Of a stretch of DNA of 64,000 nt, positions 54,256 through 63,861 are shown one piece after another; within the stretch, counting starts at the first letter, position 1; the number at the start of each line of letters is the position of its first letter. Below the pieces are notes generated by a model that was not told the DNA's origin, searched no databases, and worked only from the letters and a program-made list of their open reading frames with translations. The DNA is from Roseimaritima multifibrata (GTDB taxonomy: Bacteria > Planctomycetota > Planctomycetia > Pirellulales > Pirellulaceae): assembly GCF_007741495.1 (NCBI RefSeq), contig NZ_CP036262.1, forward strand, positions 2,232,001-2,296,000. The letters run 5' to 3'. The translations under genes and the position numbers were made by a program.

Positions 54256-55302
54256 ATGACCGTCGGTTTTGGTGTCGTTGGATGTGGCATGATCGCTAAT
54301 TTTCACGCTCGAGCCCTCGCGGATGCTGCCGGGGCCGAATTGGTCGCGTGCACAAGTTCGCGGCTTGCGAAAGCTGAAGAATTTGCCAAAGAACATGGTG
54401 GCAAACCCTACGATTCGCTGGAAGCGATGTTGGCTGACCCACGTGTCGATGCGATCACGATCTGCACCCCTAGTGGTAGCCACCTGGATCCTGCCGTGGC
54501 CGCAGCGGCTGCGGGCAAACATGTGTTTGTCGAAAAGCCGCTTGAAATCACCCTGGAACGCTGCGATCAGATCATTCAAGCCTGCGAGAAAGCGAATGTG
54601 AAACTGGGGGTCGCCTTTCAAAGTCGTTTCCATGAATCGTCGCAGATGATGAAAAAAGCGGTCGAGGAAGGCCGTTTTGGAAAGATCACGATGGGGGATG
54701 CGTATGTGAAGTGGTACCGCAGCCAAGAGTACTACGACAGCGGAGCTTGGCGTGGGACCTGGGAATTTGATGGCGGCGGTGCATTGATGAACCAGGCCAT
54801 TCATACGATCGATTTGCTTTCTTGGGTGATGGGCCCGATCGTCGAAATTTCAGCGTTCACCAGCACTTTGGCACATGAACGGATCGAAGTCGAAGACGTC
54901 GCAGTCGCCACCCTGCGGTTCGCGAACGGCGCCCTCGGAGTGATCGAAGCGACCACGGCTTCCTATCCCGGCAGCCTGAAACGGATCGAAATCAGTGGCA
55001 GTGAAGGGGCGGCGGTCCTGGAAGAAGAAGACATCAAATCGTGGGAATTTGTGAACGCAACGGACGATGACGAGCGAATTCGTACGGAACTTGCCGGCAA
55101 GACATCTTCCGGTGGTGGAGCCGCAGACCCGTCAGCCATCGGGCATCACGGACATACCGAACTGTTCAACGATTTTGTACGAGCCATTCAGGAAGACGGG
55201 ACTCCGGCTGTCTGTGGTAGCGAGGGACGCCGCAGCGTCGAAATTATCCGCGCGATCTACGAATCGGCTAAAACAGGCCGGACGGTGAAATTGAACGCTT
55301 AG
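54256..55302 (+). CDS. Gfo/Idh/MocA family NAD(P)-dependent oxidoreductase
   Basis: A 348-residue protein with an N-terminal Rossmann fold (GFGVVGCGMIANFHARAL, residues 4-21). The family EKP motif is at 93-95 (VFVEKPLE). The GGGALMNQAIHTIDLLSW segment carries the likely catalytic His near 184, and C-terminal VEDVAVATLRFANGALGVIE is the family beta-sheet domain. Such enzymes oxidise or reduce sugars, sugar acids or inositols; the substrate cannot be read here. GAGGAAAG just before ATG 54256 sets the start, although the frame stays open upstream to 53617 across the mfd gene. The next gene, 78 nt on, is SMP-30-like, which suggests a sugar/lactone pathway. Confidence 0.92.
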   Translation: MTVGFGVVGCGMIANFHARALADAAGAELVACTSSRLAKAEEFAKEHGGKPYDSLEAMLADPRVDAITICTPSGSHLDPAVAAAAAGKHVFVEKPLEITLERCDQIIQACEKANVKLGVAFQSRFHESSQMMKKAVEEGRFGKITMGDAYVKWYRSQEYYDSGAWRGTWEFDGGGALMNQAIHTIDLLSWVMGPIVEISAFTSTLAHERIEVEDVAVATLRFANGALGVIEATTASYPGSLKRIEISGSEGAAVLEEEDIKSWEFVNATDDDERIRTELAGKTSSGGGAADPSAIGHHGHTELFNDFVRAIQEDGTPAVCGSEGRRSVEIIRAIYESAKTGRTVKLNA

Positions 55303-55380
55303 GTTCGCGTTGGGCTGCATTTATACTTTTTGCCTGCTTTCAATTTCAAAATCCCTCCAAACCTAAACCCCTGAAACTCG

Positions 55381-56361
55381 ATGACGGACCCCAACCAAAT
55401 CACCGCCACACGCCTTTATCGATCTCCTGATCCAAAAATGCGTTTTTTGCCCGAAGGACCTTACCCGCTTGGGGAAGGACGCTTCAGTTGGGTGTCGATT
55501 CAGTTGGGTGGAGATTCGAAGGAGGGGGCGTTGAATGTCCTGGATCTGGAATCGGGAAACCATCGCTCGCATCGGCTTCCCGGCCGTCCAGGTTTTGCGT
55601 TCCCATGCGATGACCAAAAGCACTTCATTGTTGGGTGTGAACGCCAAATTGGTTTGTTCAATCCCGTTGATGGAATTTGGAGCCCCCTTGTTGCGGCGAT
55701 CGATTCGGCTGTCGACAACACCATTGTTAACGATGGAGTCGTCTTCGAAGACAACCTGCTGTTTGGGATGAAGGATCTAGAATTCGCAACCAAAAAAGCT
55801 GGATTGTATCTGTTCCGGGGATCGGATCGAAAACTGATTCAGTTGCGTGACGACCAGATCTGCAGTAATGGCAAAGCGGTCGTCCGAGAAGGCGAGAACG
55901 TTTGGTTGTATGACATCGATTCGCCGACTCGAGAAATCGTTCGTTACCGTCTGGATATCGAAGCCGGGAAAGTGAGCGAGCGGACCGTTGTTGTCGATCT
56001 GACCGCCGACCCTGCGGTTCCCGATGGAATGATTTTGACCCCCGATGGGCAATCCTTGATCGTGGCGATGTTCCATCCTGGTCAGCCCGAATTTGGGCAG
56101 ACCCGTCAGTATGGGTTGAAAACCGGGCAACTGGAGCGAACTTGGAAGACTCCGGGGTCTCCACAAAATACATGTCCAAATTTGGTCGCCAATCAAGGGA
56201 AAGTCTACTTGGTTATCACGACGGCCGCCGAACACATGAGTCCCGAACAACTTGCTGCGGCTCCGGAAGCTGGCAGTTTGTTTGTTGCCGAAACCGATTT
56301 TGAATCGACCGGCTCTGTTCCTGAATACCCAACGCCTGCTTTGGACGATCCGGCGATGTAG
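55381..56361 (+). CDS. SMP-30/gluconolactonase-like beta-propeller protein
   Basis: A 326-residue protein without a signal peptide. The pattern of SMP-30/gluconolactonase/LRE proteins is visible: LPEGPYPLGEGRFSWVSI with the metal-site Glu, FAFPCDDQKHFIVGC, a VDNTIVNDGVVF segment with Asn, and ADPAVPDGMILTPDGQSL with the catalytic Asp. Such six-bladed propellers hydrolyse sugar lactones with a divalent metal. The order after a Gfo/Idh/MocA dehydrogenase fits oxidation of an aldose followed by lactone opening, but that is inferred. ATG at 55381 is the first start after the oxidoreductase stop. The last ~40 residues (QLAAAPEAGSLFVAETDF) look usual for the family. Confidence 0.82.
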   Translation: MTDPNQITATRLYRSPDPKMRFLPEGPYPLGEGRFSWVSIQLGGDSKEGALNVLDLESGNHRSHRLPGRPGFAFPCDDQKHFIVGCERQIGLFNPVDGIWSPLVAAIDSAVDNTIVNDGVVFEDNLLFGMKDLEFATKKAGLYLFRGSDRKLIQLRDDQICSNGKAVVREGENVWLYDIDSPTREIVRYRLDIEAGKVSERTVVVDLTADPAVPDGMILTPDGQSLIVAMFHPGQPEFGQTRQYGLKTGQLERTWKTPGSPQNTCPNLVANQGKVYLVITTAAEHMSPEQLAAAPEAGSLFVAETDFESTGSVPEYPTPALDDPAM

Positions 56362-56468
56362 AACCAGGTGAGAGTACCTGATCGCTGTCTTTACGCTATC
56401 GACGTGTCGGCTCTTCGCTCGCGTCGATCGGTTGTTTTATCAGAGCGTTTTAACTTAAGGTTTATCCA

Positions 56469-57719
56469 TTGGCCGCTTCATCGGTTTCTGACAGTGCTAC
56501 ATTTCAGCAGGCAACGCTTCCCAACGGTTTGCGAATTGCAGCGGAGATTGTGCCAGCGGCGTACACCGCTGCGTTCGGCTATTTCGTGCGGAGCGGGGCG
56601 AGGGATGAAACCGATTTGGAATCGGGGCTAAGCCATTTCCTCGAACATATGGTCTTCAAAGGGACGGCTCGTCGGACCGCGGCCGAAGTGAACCGGGAAC
56701 TGGATGAACTGGGGGGCCAATCGAATGCCTATACCAGCGAAGAACAGACGGTTTATTACGGGACGGTGTTGCCAAAATATCAACACCGCAAGGTTGAATT
56801 GCTGACCGATTTGATGCGGCCTACTTTGCTGGATGCCGATTTTCAAACCGAACGGATGGTGATTTTGGAAGAGATCGCCAAGTACGAGGATCAGCCTCCG
56901 TTTGGGGCGTTTGAACGTTCGATGGAATCCCGCTACGGGCTGAGCGGATTGGGACGTCGAGTCCTAGGGACTACCGAGTCGATTGAAGCGATGACGCCAG
57001 AGTTGATGCGAGCTTATTTCGAGCAGCGTTATCAACCGAGCAACATGGTCTTGGCCGCATCGGGGAACGTAGATTTTGACGCTCTGGTTCAGCAGGCAAC
57101 CGAATTGACGGCGGACTGGCCCACTCTGCCAGTGCCCAGCAAACTGCTCTATCCAGCTCCAGAGCGTTCCCCTGGACCGCTTGAACCGTTGTCGACCAAG
57201 CCGGTCGACAATGCATTGGCGTATGTCGTGCGACATGCAAATGCGCCGAATGCGCTTTCGGACGATCGAATCGCGATGCGTTTGCTTTCGACCATCTTGG
57301 GCGATGATGGGAGTAGCCGCTTGTTTTGGGAATTGATCGACACGGGAAGAGCCGAAGCGGCTGCAACGTGGACGCAAGAGTTCCTCGACAGTGGGCTGAT
57401 GTTCTTGTATCTGTCGTGTGCTCCGGAAGACGTCGACAGCAATCTGCGATTGATCGATGAGGTTCTGGAACGCGTGCGTCGTGATGGAGTCGAGAAGGAC
57501 GAACTAGAGCGTGCGATTCGCAAAACAACCGCGGCGGCGATCATGCAAAGTGAACGCCCCGGAAGTCGGCTCTTTTCGGTGGGGGCAAACTGGTTGACCC
57601 GCAACGAGTACGTCGGTCTGGACGAGATCATCGCGCGTTACGAAGCGGTTAGCGTCGATAGCATCCAGCAATTGATCCAAAATTACAGCATGGAAACGAT
57701 CACCGAAGTCCGTTCGTAA
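56469..57719 (+). CDS. M16-family zinc metalloprotease (processing-peptidase-like)
   Basis: A 416-residue protein with the inverted zinc motif HFLEH at residues 56-60 (HxxEH) and the distal Glu ligand in VILEEIAKYED (about 134-135). The order GLSHFLEHMVFKGTARRTA, NAYTSEEQTVYYGTVL and GDDGSSRLFWELIDTGRAEA matches bacterial homologues of the mitochondrial processing peptidase beta subunit. No signal peptide is evident, so it is probably cytoplasmic. The start is TTG at 56469, supported by TAAGG 9-10 nt upstream; no ATG fits the N-terminus. The hairpin after its stop is the REP-like family. Confidence 0.9.
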   Translation: MAASSVSDSATFQQATLPNGLRIAAEIVPAAYTAAFGYFVRSGARDETDLESGLSHFLEHMVFKGTARRTAAEVNRELDELGGQSNAYTSEEQTVYYGTVLPKYQHRKVELLTDLMRPTLLDADFQTERMVILEEIAKYEDQPPFGAFERSMESRYGLSGLGRRVLGTTESIEAMTPELMRAYFEQRYQPSNMVLAASGNVDFDALVQQATELTADWPTLPVPSKLLYPAPERSPGPLEPLSTKPVDNALAYVVRHANAPNALSDDRIAMRLLSTILGDDGSSRLFWELIDTGRAEAAATWTQEFLDSGLMFLYLSCAPEDVDSNLRLIDEVLERVRRDGVEKDELERAIRKTTAAAIMQSERPGSRLFSVGANWLTRNEYVGLDEIIARYEAVSVDSIQQLIQNYSMETITEVRS

Positions 57720-57745
57720 GCACCGGAACCCGGCCCCTTTCTTAG

Positions 57746-57774
57746 CGGAACGGCGCAAGCCGTCCGGCCTTTTT
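57746..57774 (+). terminator. REP-like hairpin followed by T-run after the M16 protease gene
   Basis: CGGAACGGC-GCAA-GCCGTCCG followed by GCCTTTTT. It is a copy of the dispersed core at 8961-9350 with a GCAA loop, and here it has the shape of a factor-independent terminator. Confidence 0.7.
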
Positions 57775-57834
57775 GCGAGAGGTGGTTGCCGGGCCGGAGC
57801 ACTCGCGCCCTGCCGCTGCAAACCTGCCCTACGC

Positions 57835-58137
57835 CTATCCCAACAATTCGGAAAGTTTGTCTCCGATGGTCTGTTGGACTTTTCCTTTAAAAGGCAGGGC
57901 CGCCAAGGGGATGTTTCCGTTGACGATGACGCATTCAACATGCACTTCGAGGGCGGATTGGATCTTGAATCCGTAAACACTGAACTGCAACGAAAGAGTG
58001 TTCTCGTTCCATTCGCTGGAGAGGTCGCTGACCAATCCAGGGTACTGCTCGTGAATCGAATCTTTCATTTGATCGACCCGTTCCCTTGCATCTTCTTGGC
58101 TTAAGCTGTGGGGAACTTCGGTTTTAAAGGCTGGCAT
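57835..58137 (-). CDS. Small PHA-granule-system-like protein (PHA_gran_rgn family)
   Basis: A 100-residue protein. The pattern KTEVPHSLSQEDARERVDQM, EYPG-like spacing, then FSVYGFKIQSALEVHVECVI and IPLAALPFKGKVQQTIGDKL matches the short family annotated as polyhydroxyalkanoic acid system protein (PHSLxxxEARxRV start, LPFxGK end). The function of that family is not settled. It lies 50 nt after leuS on the same strand, so the two are probably co-transcribed. ATG at 58137 gives the usual family start. No PHA synthase is in the window, so a PHA role is unproven here. Confidence 0.75.
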   Translation of the reverse strand: MPAFKTEVPHSLSQEDARERVDQMKDSIHEQYPGLVSDLSSEWNENTLSLQFSVYGFKIQSALEVHVECVIVNGNIPLAALPFKGKVQQTIGDKLSELLG

Positions 58138-58187
58138 AGGAATTTCGCTTGAAGGTTGTTTAAGAATTGGCTGGAGGGGAAACGCTG

Positions 58188-61019
58188 CTACCCTTTGACC
58201 ACGATGTTTACCAGACGCCCAGGCACAACAATCGTTTTAACGATTTGTTTTCCAGCCGTTGCTTCTTGGATTTTTTCCAATTCCATCACCTGTGCTTGCA
58301 GGTCCTCTTTTTTGATGTCCGCGGCAACGACTAATTTTGTGCGTACCTTGCCATTGATTTGAACCGGAATTTCGACGGTCGTTTCGATCAAGGCCGCTTC
58401 GTCCCACTCTGGCCAAGCTTCGTAAGCCAACGTTTTCTTGTTGCCCAAGATCTCCCAAAGTTCCTCTGCGATATGTGGAGCAAACGGCGACAAGAGAAGC
58501 ACGAAGGACTGCATTGCAGCGCGAGGCCGCTGTTTCTCGCGGGTGAAGAAATTGACGAATTCCATCATGCGCGCGATAGCGGTGTTGAAGCTGAGCGATT
58601 CGATATCTTCGCTGACACTTCGAATCGTTTTGTGTAACTGCCGGTTCTGAGCTTCGGTGCATTCCTTGTCGGTGATCGCAGCGGACAATTCAATTTGCTC
58701 GGCGTCTTTGTCGACGATCATTCGCCAGCTTCGGTCCAGGAAATTGCGAACTCCGCCGACCCCTGCCATGCTCCACGGTTTGGTGGCTTCCAGCGGGCCC
58801 ATGAACATTTCGTACAAACGGAGACTGTCCGCACCGTACTCTTTGACGACCACGTCGGGATTCACTACGTTGCCGCGGCTTTTTGACATTTTGAAGGAGC
58901 GGCTTTCCACGCGGATTTCCGGTTCGGCGGCCAAGACAAGGTTGTCGCCTTGCTTTTCCACATCGGTATCCTGGACGGAAACCGGATGGACGGGGCTGCC
59001 GTCGGGGGCAGTCGGACCTTCTTCACTGCGGCGAACATCTGCGGGCGAAACGTACGCTCCCGCTTCGGTTTGAAAAACGGTCAATTCCGCTTCGCCGAGG
59101 ATCATCCCCTGGTTGATCAGTTTTTGGAAAGGTTCGTCGCAGTGGACGTGGCCACGGTCGAACAAGACTTTGTGCCAGAATCGCGAATACAACAGGTGCA
59201 ATACCGCGTGCTCGGCTCCACCCACATACAAGTCGACAGGCATCCAAGCCCGTTCTTTGTCGGGATCGATCAGGCAGGTGTCATTCGTTGGATCGATGTA
59301 CCGCAAAAAATACCAACAGGAACCAGCCCATTGAGGCATCGTGTTGGTTTCGCGGCGGTAGCGTTTCCCATCCAGTTCGACCTGCAGCCAGCTTTGGTCC
59401 GCTTTCTCCAACATCGGTTCCGGCCGGCCGTGTGGCCGAAAGTCTGCCAATTCGGGAAGCTGTACCGGAAGGTCGCCCGTCGGGACGGTCCGTTTGCGAC
59501 CGGTATCTTTGCCGTCGCTATCGATTTCGTGGAGGACCGGGAAGGGTTCGCCCCAGAATCGTTGGCGGCTGAACAGCCAGTCACGCAGTTTGTAGTTGAT
59601 GGCGGATTTGCCCAGGCCCGCGGTTTCCAGGTCTTGCGTGACGGTTGCTTTGACTTGCGTTGTTTCCTGGCCGTCAAACGATCCACTGTTGATTGCCAAG
59701 CCCGTACCGGCAAAGCAAGCTTTGCCCGCCAAGATGTCTTCGCGGTTCTCTAGATCGGCAGGAGGATCGACAACGGCGATGACGGGTAAAGCGAATTGAC
59801 GTGCGAATTCGAAATCGCGTTCATCATGGGCGGGGACAGCCATGATGGCTCCCGTGCCGTAGCTGGCCATGACGTAGTCGGCGATCCAGATGGGAACCGG
59901 TTTGCCGTTGACCGGATTGATTGCGAAGCTTCCGGTGAAGACGCCGGTTTTCTCCCGTTCGCCTTGTGTCCGTTCACGCTCGCTTTTGAAAGCGGCCGCG
60001 TCGCGATACTTCTGGACATCGGCTGCCGCTGCGGGGGTGGTCAGGCGATCGACCGCTGGATGTTCTGGAGCGACCACCATGTAGGTGGCGCCAAACAACG
60101 TGTCGGGACGAGTCGTATAGACCCGCAGGGCATCTTCAGCCAGTTCGGTGGGCATTGGTTTGCCTGCACGCGATTTTTTCCAGTCGGCAAAATCGGTTTC
60201 TTTCCCGATGAAAAAATCGACTTCGGCACCCGTGCTGCGCCCGATCCAATCTTGTTGGAGCGTTTTGATTCCGCCCGGCCAATCAAGGTTTTCTAAACCC
60301 GACAGCAGCCGTTCGGCGTAGGCGGTGATTCGCAACATCCACTGGCGAAGCGGCAGTCGCCGAACGGGGTGTCCCCCTCGCTCGCTTTTTCCGTCGATCA
60401 CTTCTTCGTTGGCAAGCACGGTTCCCAGGGCGTCGCACCAATTGACAGGGGCTTCCGTTTCGTACGCCAAGCGAAATTCCGCTTGGTAGGTCTCGATTGC
60501 CGTTTCGCCGGCGGCTGCAATTTCGGCGGGGATCGGCAATTCACTGATCGGCCGACCTTTGTTTTGTTCGGGATCGAACCAGGTGTCGTAGAGAACCGTG
60601 AAAATCCACTGAGTCCAGCGGACGTAGCCCGGATCGGTCGTTGCGATCGCGCGATCCCAGTCGTAACTGAACCCCAACATTTTCAGTTGGCGAGTGAATT
60701 CGGCGATGTTTTTTTCGGTTTGGATTCGGGGATGTTCTCCCGTCTTGATCGCATGTTCTTCAGCTGGCAGCCCAAAGGCATCAAAACCCATTGGGTGCAG
60801 AACCGTTTCACCCTTCATACGTGCGAACCGAGAAACGATATCGGTTGCCGTGTATCCTTCGGGGTGGCCTACATGAAGTCCCTCGCCGCTGGGGTAAGGG
60901 AACATGTCCAAAACATAGCGTTTGGTGGGCCCAGGCGATTCGGGAGTCGCAAAGGTGCGATTCTGTTCCCAGTAGGCCTGCCAGCGAGGTTCGATTTCTG
61001 AGGGGGTGTAACGGGGCAT
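58188..61019 (-). CDS. leuS: Leucyl-tRNA synthetase
   Basis: A 943-residue class I aminoacyl-tRNA synthetase that charges tRNA-Leu. The HIGH signature is HVGH at residues 49-52 ([20 protein letters not shown]), and KMSKS lies at 710-714 ([17 protein letters not shown]). The editing (CP1) domain has [20 protein letters not shown], and [17 protein letters not shown] is a LeuS signature. The length is near the bacterial norm (about 860) plus an insertion before KMSKS (about 660-705, with [20 protein letters not shown]). ATG at 61019 gives [10 protein letters not shown], the usual start. It is divergent from map and followed by a small PHA-system-like gene. Confidence 0.97.
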   Translation of the reverse strand: MPRYTPSEIEPRWQAYWEQNRTFATPESPGPTKRYVLDMFPYPSGEGLHVGHPEGYTATDIVSRFARMKGETVLHPMGFDAFGLPAEEHAIKTGEHPRIQTEKNIAEFTRQLKMLGFSYDWDRAIATTDPGYVRWTQWIFTVLYDTWFDPEQNKGRPISELPIPAEIAAAGETAIETYQAEFRLAYETEAPVNWCDALGTVLANEEVIDGKSERGGHPVRRLPLRQWMLRITAYAERLLSGLENLDWPGGIKTLQQDWIGRSTGAEVDFFIGKETDFADWKKSRAGKPMPTELAEDALRVYTTRPDTLFGATYMVVAPEHPAVDRLTTPAAAADVQKYRDAAAFKSERERTQGEREKTGVFTGSFAINPVNGKPVPIWIADYVMASYGTGAIMAVPAHDERDFEFARQFALPVIAVVDPPADLENREDILAGKACFAGTGLAINSGSFDGQETTQVKATVTQDLETAGLGKSAINYKLRDWLFSRQRFWGEPFPVLHEIDSDGKDTGRKRTVPTGDLPVQLPELADFRPHGRPEPMLEKADQSWLQVELDGKRYRRETNTMPQWAGSCWYFLRYIDPTNDTCLIDPDKERAWMPVDLYVGGAEHAVLHLLYSRFWHKVLFDRGHVHCDEPFQKLINQGMILGEAELTVFQTEAGAYVSPADVRRSEEGPTAPDGSPVHPVSVQDTDVEKQGDNLVLAAEPEIRVESRSFKMSKSRGNVVNPDVVVKEYGADSLRLYEMFMGPLEATKPWSMAGVGGVRNFLDRSWRMIVDKDAEQIELSAAITDKECTEAQNRQLHKTIRSVSEDIESLSFNTAIARMMEFVNFFTREKQRPRAAMQSFVLLLSPFAPHIAEELWEILGNKKTLAYEAWPEWDEAALIETTVEIPVQINGKVRTKLVVAADIKKEDLQAQVMELEKIQEATAGKQIVKTIVVPGRLVNIVVKG

Positions 61020-61128
61020 GGGGCTATTGTTGGGATTAGGATGAAGATTCGAGCGAGAGTATTTTAATCGTCGAAGGCCGTTTGGGGCAGCCGACCAAAA
61101 GGCTGTTCTATAGGGGCAAAAGGCGTGC

Positions 61129-61134
61129 TAGAAT
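61129..61134 (+). promoter_or_regulatory. Candidate extended -10 (TGCTAGAAT) for map
   Basis: TGCTAGAAT at 61126-61134 has the TGN extension and a TAGAAT hexamer, about 180 nt before the map ATG. The upstream TTCTAT at 17-nt spacing is a weak -35. It lies in the 294-bp divergent gap between leuS and map. Confidence 0.35.
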
Positions 61135-61313
61135 CGGCGTTTAAGGGCTGAGACGCGAAGCACTCAAAAATCCATGCGAAAACATGGGCAAAAATGAGGG
61201 TGGTTTTTTGGGGCTGGATCCTGGCCAACGGATTTTTAACAATACGCACTACCGCCAGCTGGCAGGTCATGGTTTCGCCGTTGCGACGTGACACCTGTAC
61301 GAGAACTAATCGA

Positions 61314-62114
61314 ATGCTGAGAAAACGAAACAAACTACAACTGACCGCTGCCCAACGGGATTCCATGCGGAAAGCAGGACGCTTTAACGCGGATTTGCTG
61401 GATTATCTTCGACCCTTTATTACCGCCGGTGTTACCACCGGCTCGATCGACGATCGAGTCTGCGAGTATACCCAGAAGCATGGGCATCGGGCGGCGACGC
61501 TCGGCTATCAGGGGTATCCCAAGTCTTGCTGTACAAGCATTAACGACGTGATTTGCCACGGGATTCCCAACGAATATGTCCTCCAGGATGGGGATATCGT
61601 GAATGTCGATTTGACCAGTGTCGTGGATGGCTGGTTCGGGGATCAAAGCGAAACCTTTTTGATTGGCGAAGTTTCCGACGAAGCTCGTGCCGTGACGCAG
61701 TGCTCCTTCGATTGCCTTTACATGGCCATCGAAGCTCTGGAACCTGGGTGCCCGGTAAGTGTGATCGGTGAAACCGTTGTGCGTGAGGCTCAGGCCCGCG
61801 GATTTTCAGTGGTGCGCGAATATGTGGGGCACGGGCTGGGGCGTGCCTTTCACCAAGATCCTTCGATTCCTCATTTTCCCAATCGCCAAAGCCGAATCGA
61901 TCGGTTGTTGCCCGGAATCTGTTTTACCGTCGAGCCGATGATCAACGCCGGGACGCGGTATGCCAAACCTGTCGATAAGGCGGATGGCTGGACCGTTCGC
62001 ACCAAAGACGGAAAATTGTCCGCTCAGTTCGAGCATTCGGTCTTGATGACCGAAACCGGCCCAGAGATTCTGACGTTGACGCAAGATGGTCCCCGTCGAG
62101 GGCATCGGTTCTAA
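61314..62114 (+). CDS. map: Methionine aminopeptidase, type I
   Basis: A 266-residue enzyme of the usual length for bacterial type I MetAP (about 264), which removes the initiator methionine. The metal ligands are visible: Asp in VNVDLTSVVDGWFGD, His in YVGHGLGRAFH, and Glu in TVEPMI and in QFEHSVL. YPKSCCTSINDVICHGIPN is the family signature. ATG at 61314 gives MLRKRNKLQL; the frame is open upstream to 61194, but that segment is not family-like. It ends before a shared bidirectional terminator and is divergent from leuS. Confidence 0.96.
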   Translation: MLRKRNKLQLTAAQRDSMRKAGRFNADLLDYLRPFITAGVTTGSIDDRVCEYTQKHGHRAATLGYQGYPKSCCTSINDVICHGIPNEYVLQDGDIVNVDLTSVVDGWFGDQSETFLIGEVSDEARAVTQCSFDCLYMAIEALEPGCPVSVIGETVVREAQARGFSVVREYVGHGLGRAFHQDPSIPHFPNRQSRIDRLLPGICFTVEPMINAGTRYAKPVDKADGWTVRTKDGKLSAQFEHSVLMTETGPEILTLTQDGPRRGHRF

Positions 62115-62281
62115 GGTTTGGCGTTCTTGAAATGTGTGCTCGGATGAAAGCGGGCACGCAATAGGTTAGGAACAACGTCCCTGTCGTAGCTGCACTCGCC
62201 ATCGCGTGGGCAGGCCGGCGATTCGGCACAAATCGATTTTACGTTATTTGGGCGAGACTAACGGATTGCCAAAACGACAAA

Positions 62282-62311
62282 AAAACCCCGCCACAATCGT
62301 GACGGGGTTTT
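62282..62311. terminator. Bidirectional terminator between map and the BBP7 gene
   Basis: AAAACCCCG-C-CAC-AATC-GTG-A-CGGGGTTTT is a symmetric stem with A and T runs on both sides, lying between the convergent map and BBP7 genes. Confidence 0.85.
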
Positions 62312-62343
62312 CTGGGATCTTCATTCCATCGGACAATCTATCA

Positions 62344-63861
62344 CTACCAAGTGTACTCGGCTCCGAACGTGAACCCTTGAAGGACAAGAGGATCGTAGCT
62401 GACCGGAGCGTTGGCGTTGCTTACTTGTGGAGTCAGCAGCAAGTTGCGGCTTTCGGTCAAGTTCATGCCTCCGCCGATTTCGTCGACAGCAAGGATGTAG
62501 TAGGAGGACCGGAACGCCCATGAGTGGCTCAAGCGATAGACGATCGCCGTGTTCAGTTCCAGCATTCCTGTCGTTTCCGAGCTTCCGATAAAGTCACCGC
62601 GAGATCCAGCGGTTGCACCTGCTCCGATGTTGCTGCCGGTTGCGTAGATGTTGCGATTCACGTCATTTTCTAGGACCCCAAGCTTAAGCTCCGATCCGAT
62701 GCTGACGCCAGCCATTAGGTTCCACCAAAGGTCTCCACCAATCTGGACACCAAACAGGTCGTTTTTGGTGCTGTTGGTCAAGTTCAGGTAGCGTGGGGTT
62801 CCTCCGACGTTTCCTGTCGATGTGAATGTCAGTGCTTCATCCAAGCGAATGTAGCGAAGTCCTGCAAGCCACGATCCTTGCAATCGCCCGGTCGCACCGG
62901 CTGTCCGCTGGCGGTAGTTAATTTCCCCACTGTGGAAATTCGCTTCCCCAGAAATGCCCTGCCGGGATGCATTGTCGGAATCTGCATAGCCACCAACGGG
63001 GTTCGTGCCGTAGAAGCTGATGAACGAGAACAGGTTTAAGGGGGGGGCGGTAGTGGCGTTCACTGCGGAACTATCTTCCCACTTGTTGCCGCCCATGTAG
63101 GTCAGTTCAAGATTGCTTCCGACGCCCAAGATAATGGCTCCGGACAGACGGATCCCTGCTTCGATGTCCTCCAAGTCGGCAGCACTGCTATACAACGCTG
63201 GCGTTCCTGCGGCACCAAAAGTGGAAAGTAGCGACGATGGGTTTTGAGTGTTCCGCTTAAGGAAGGTCGCTTCGGCAGAGAAGTCAAACCAACGTGGAGC
63301 GTTGGGTCCGGCTTCACCGTAGGGCATTAGCATGCCGAGCAAGCCCGCGATGTGCCCATGTCGGAGGCGTCCGTTTCCGAGCAGCCCCATGCCGCCACAG
63401 CTACCGCAGCCACAGCCGCCGCCATGACCCATCATGCCGTATCCCATGGGGCCTTGCCCCATCATGCCAGGGCCGCCGCCACGCATGCGATCCAAAATGC
63501 CGCCGCTTCCGACCGGGCCGGAGCTGCAGCGGTTGCAACCGTATCCAAGGCAATCACAGCCGGATGCGTCGCATCCCGAGCTGCCGTTGAAGCCGGCGGG
63601 AGAAACTCCCTGGCCTCCTGGCATTCCCATTCCGCCTGCCTGCATCACTCCCATCGGAGGACCGGGCATCGCGGAATACATCGCGGGCATGACGCCCGGT
63701 GTGCCTACAGGGGGCATCCCCCGAGGTGTTAAGTAACCGCTGGCACCGTAATCGGCGTCGGCGGCAGGCGGCATCGGCGGTGCGGCAACAGCGAAGGTCG
63801 CTACTGCCAACGTGGCCGCCAAAGTCAGAACGGTGCGAGACCATTGAATTATTTTAGGCAT
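62344..63861 (-). CDS. BBP7-family outer-membrane beta-barrel protein
   Basis: A 505-residue protein with a signal peptide (LTLAATLAVATFAVAA). The next ~140 residues are low complexity: Gly/Met/Pro-rich (MPAMYSAMPGPPMGVMQAGG) with Cys clusters (CDASGCDCLGYGCNRCSS, GGGCGCGSCGG). The last ~300 residues are alternating amphipathic strands ending with FTFGAEYTW, an aromatic C-terminal residue as in outer-membrane barrels. APRWFDFSAEATFLKRN and SWLAGLRYIRLDEALTF match the planctomycete BBP7 family. GGAGA about 9 nt before ATG 63861 supports the start. The barrel is inferred from pattern; function is unknown. Confidence 0.85.
   Translation of the reverse strand: MPKIIQWSRTVLTLAATLAVATFAVAAPPMPPAADADYGASGYLTPRGMPPVGTPGVMPAMYSAMPGPPMGVMQAGGMGMPGGQGVSPAGFNGSSGCDASGCDCLGYGCNRCSSGPVGSGGILDRMRGGGPGMMGQGPMGYGMMGHGGGCGCGSCGGMGLLGNGRLRHGHIAGLLGMLMPYGEAGPNAPRWFDFSAEATFLKRNTQNPSSLLSTFGAAGTPALYSSAADLEDIEAGIRLSGAIILGVGSNLELTYMGGNKWEDSSAVNATTAPPLNLFSFISFYGTNPVGGYADSDNASRQGISGEANFHSGEINYRQRTAGATGRLQGSWLAGLRYIRLDEALTFTSTGNVGGTPRYLNLTNSTKNDLFGVQIGGDLWWNLMAGVSIGSELKLGVLENDVNRNIYATGSNIGAGATAGSRGDFIGSSETTGMLELNTAIVYRLSHSWAFRSSYYILAVDEIGGGMNLTESRNLLLTPQVSNANAPVSYDPLVLQGFTFGAEYTW

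Noticed and set aside
61020-61313. T-box or leucine attenuator upstream of leuS
   Set aside because: The gap has no recognisable specifier-loop, T-box sequence or Leu-codon-rich leader.
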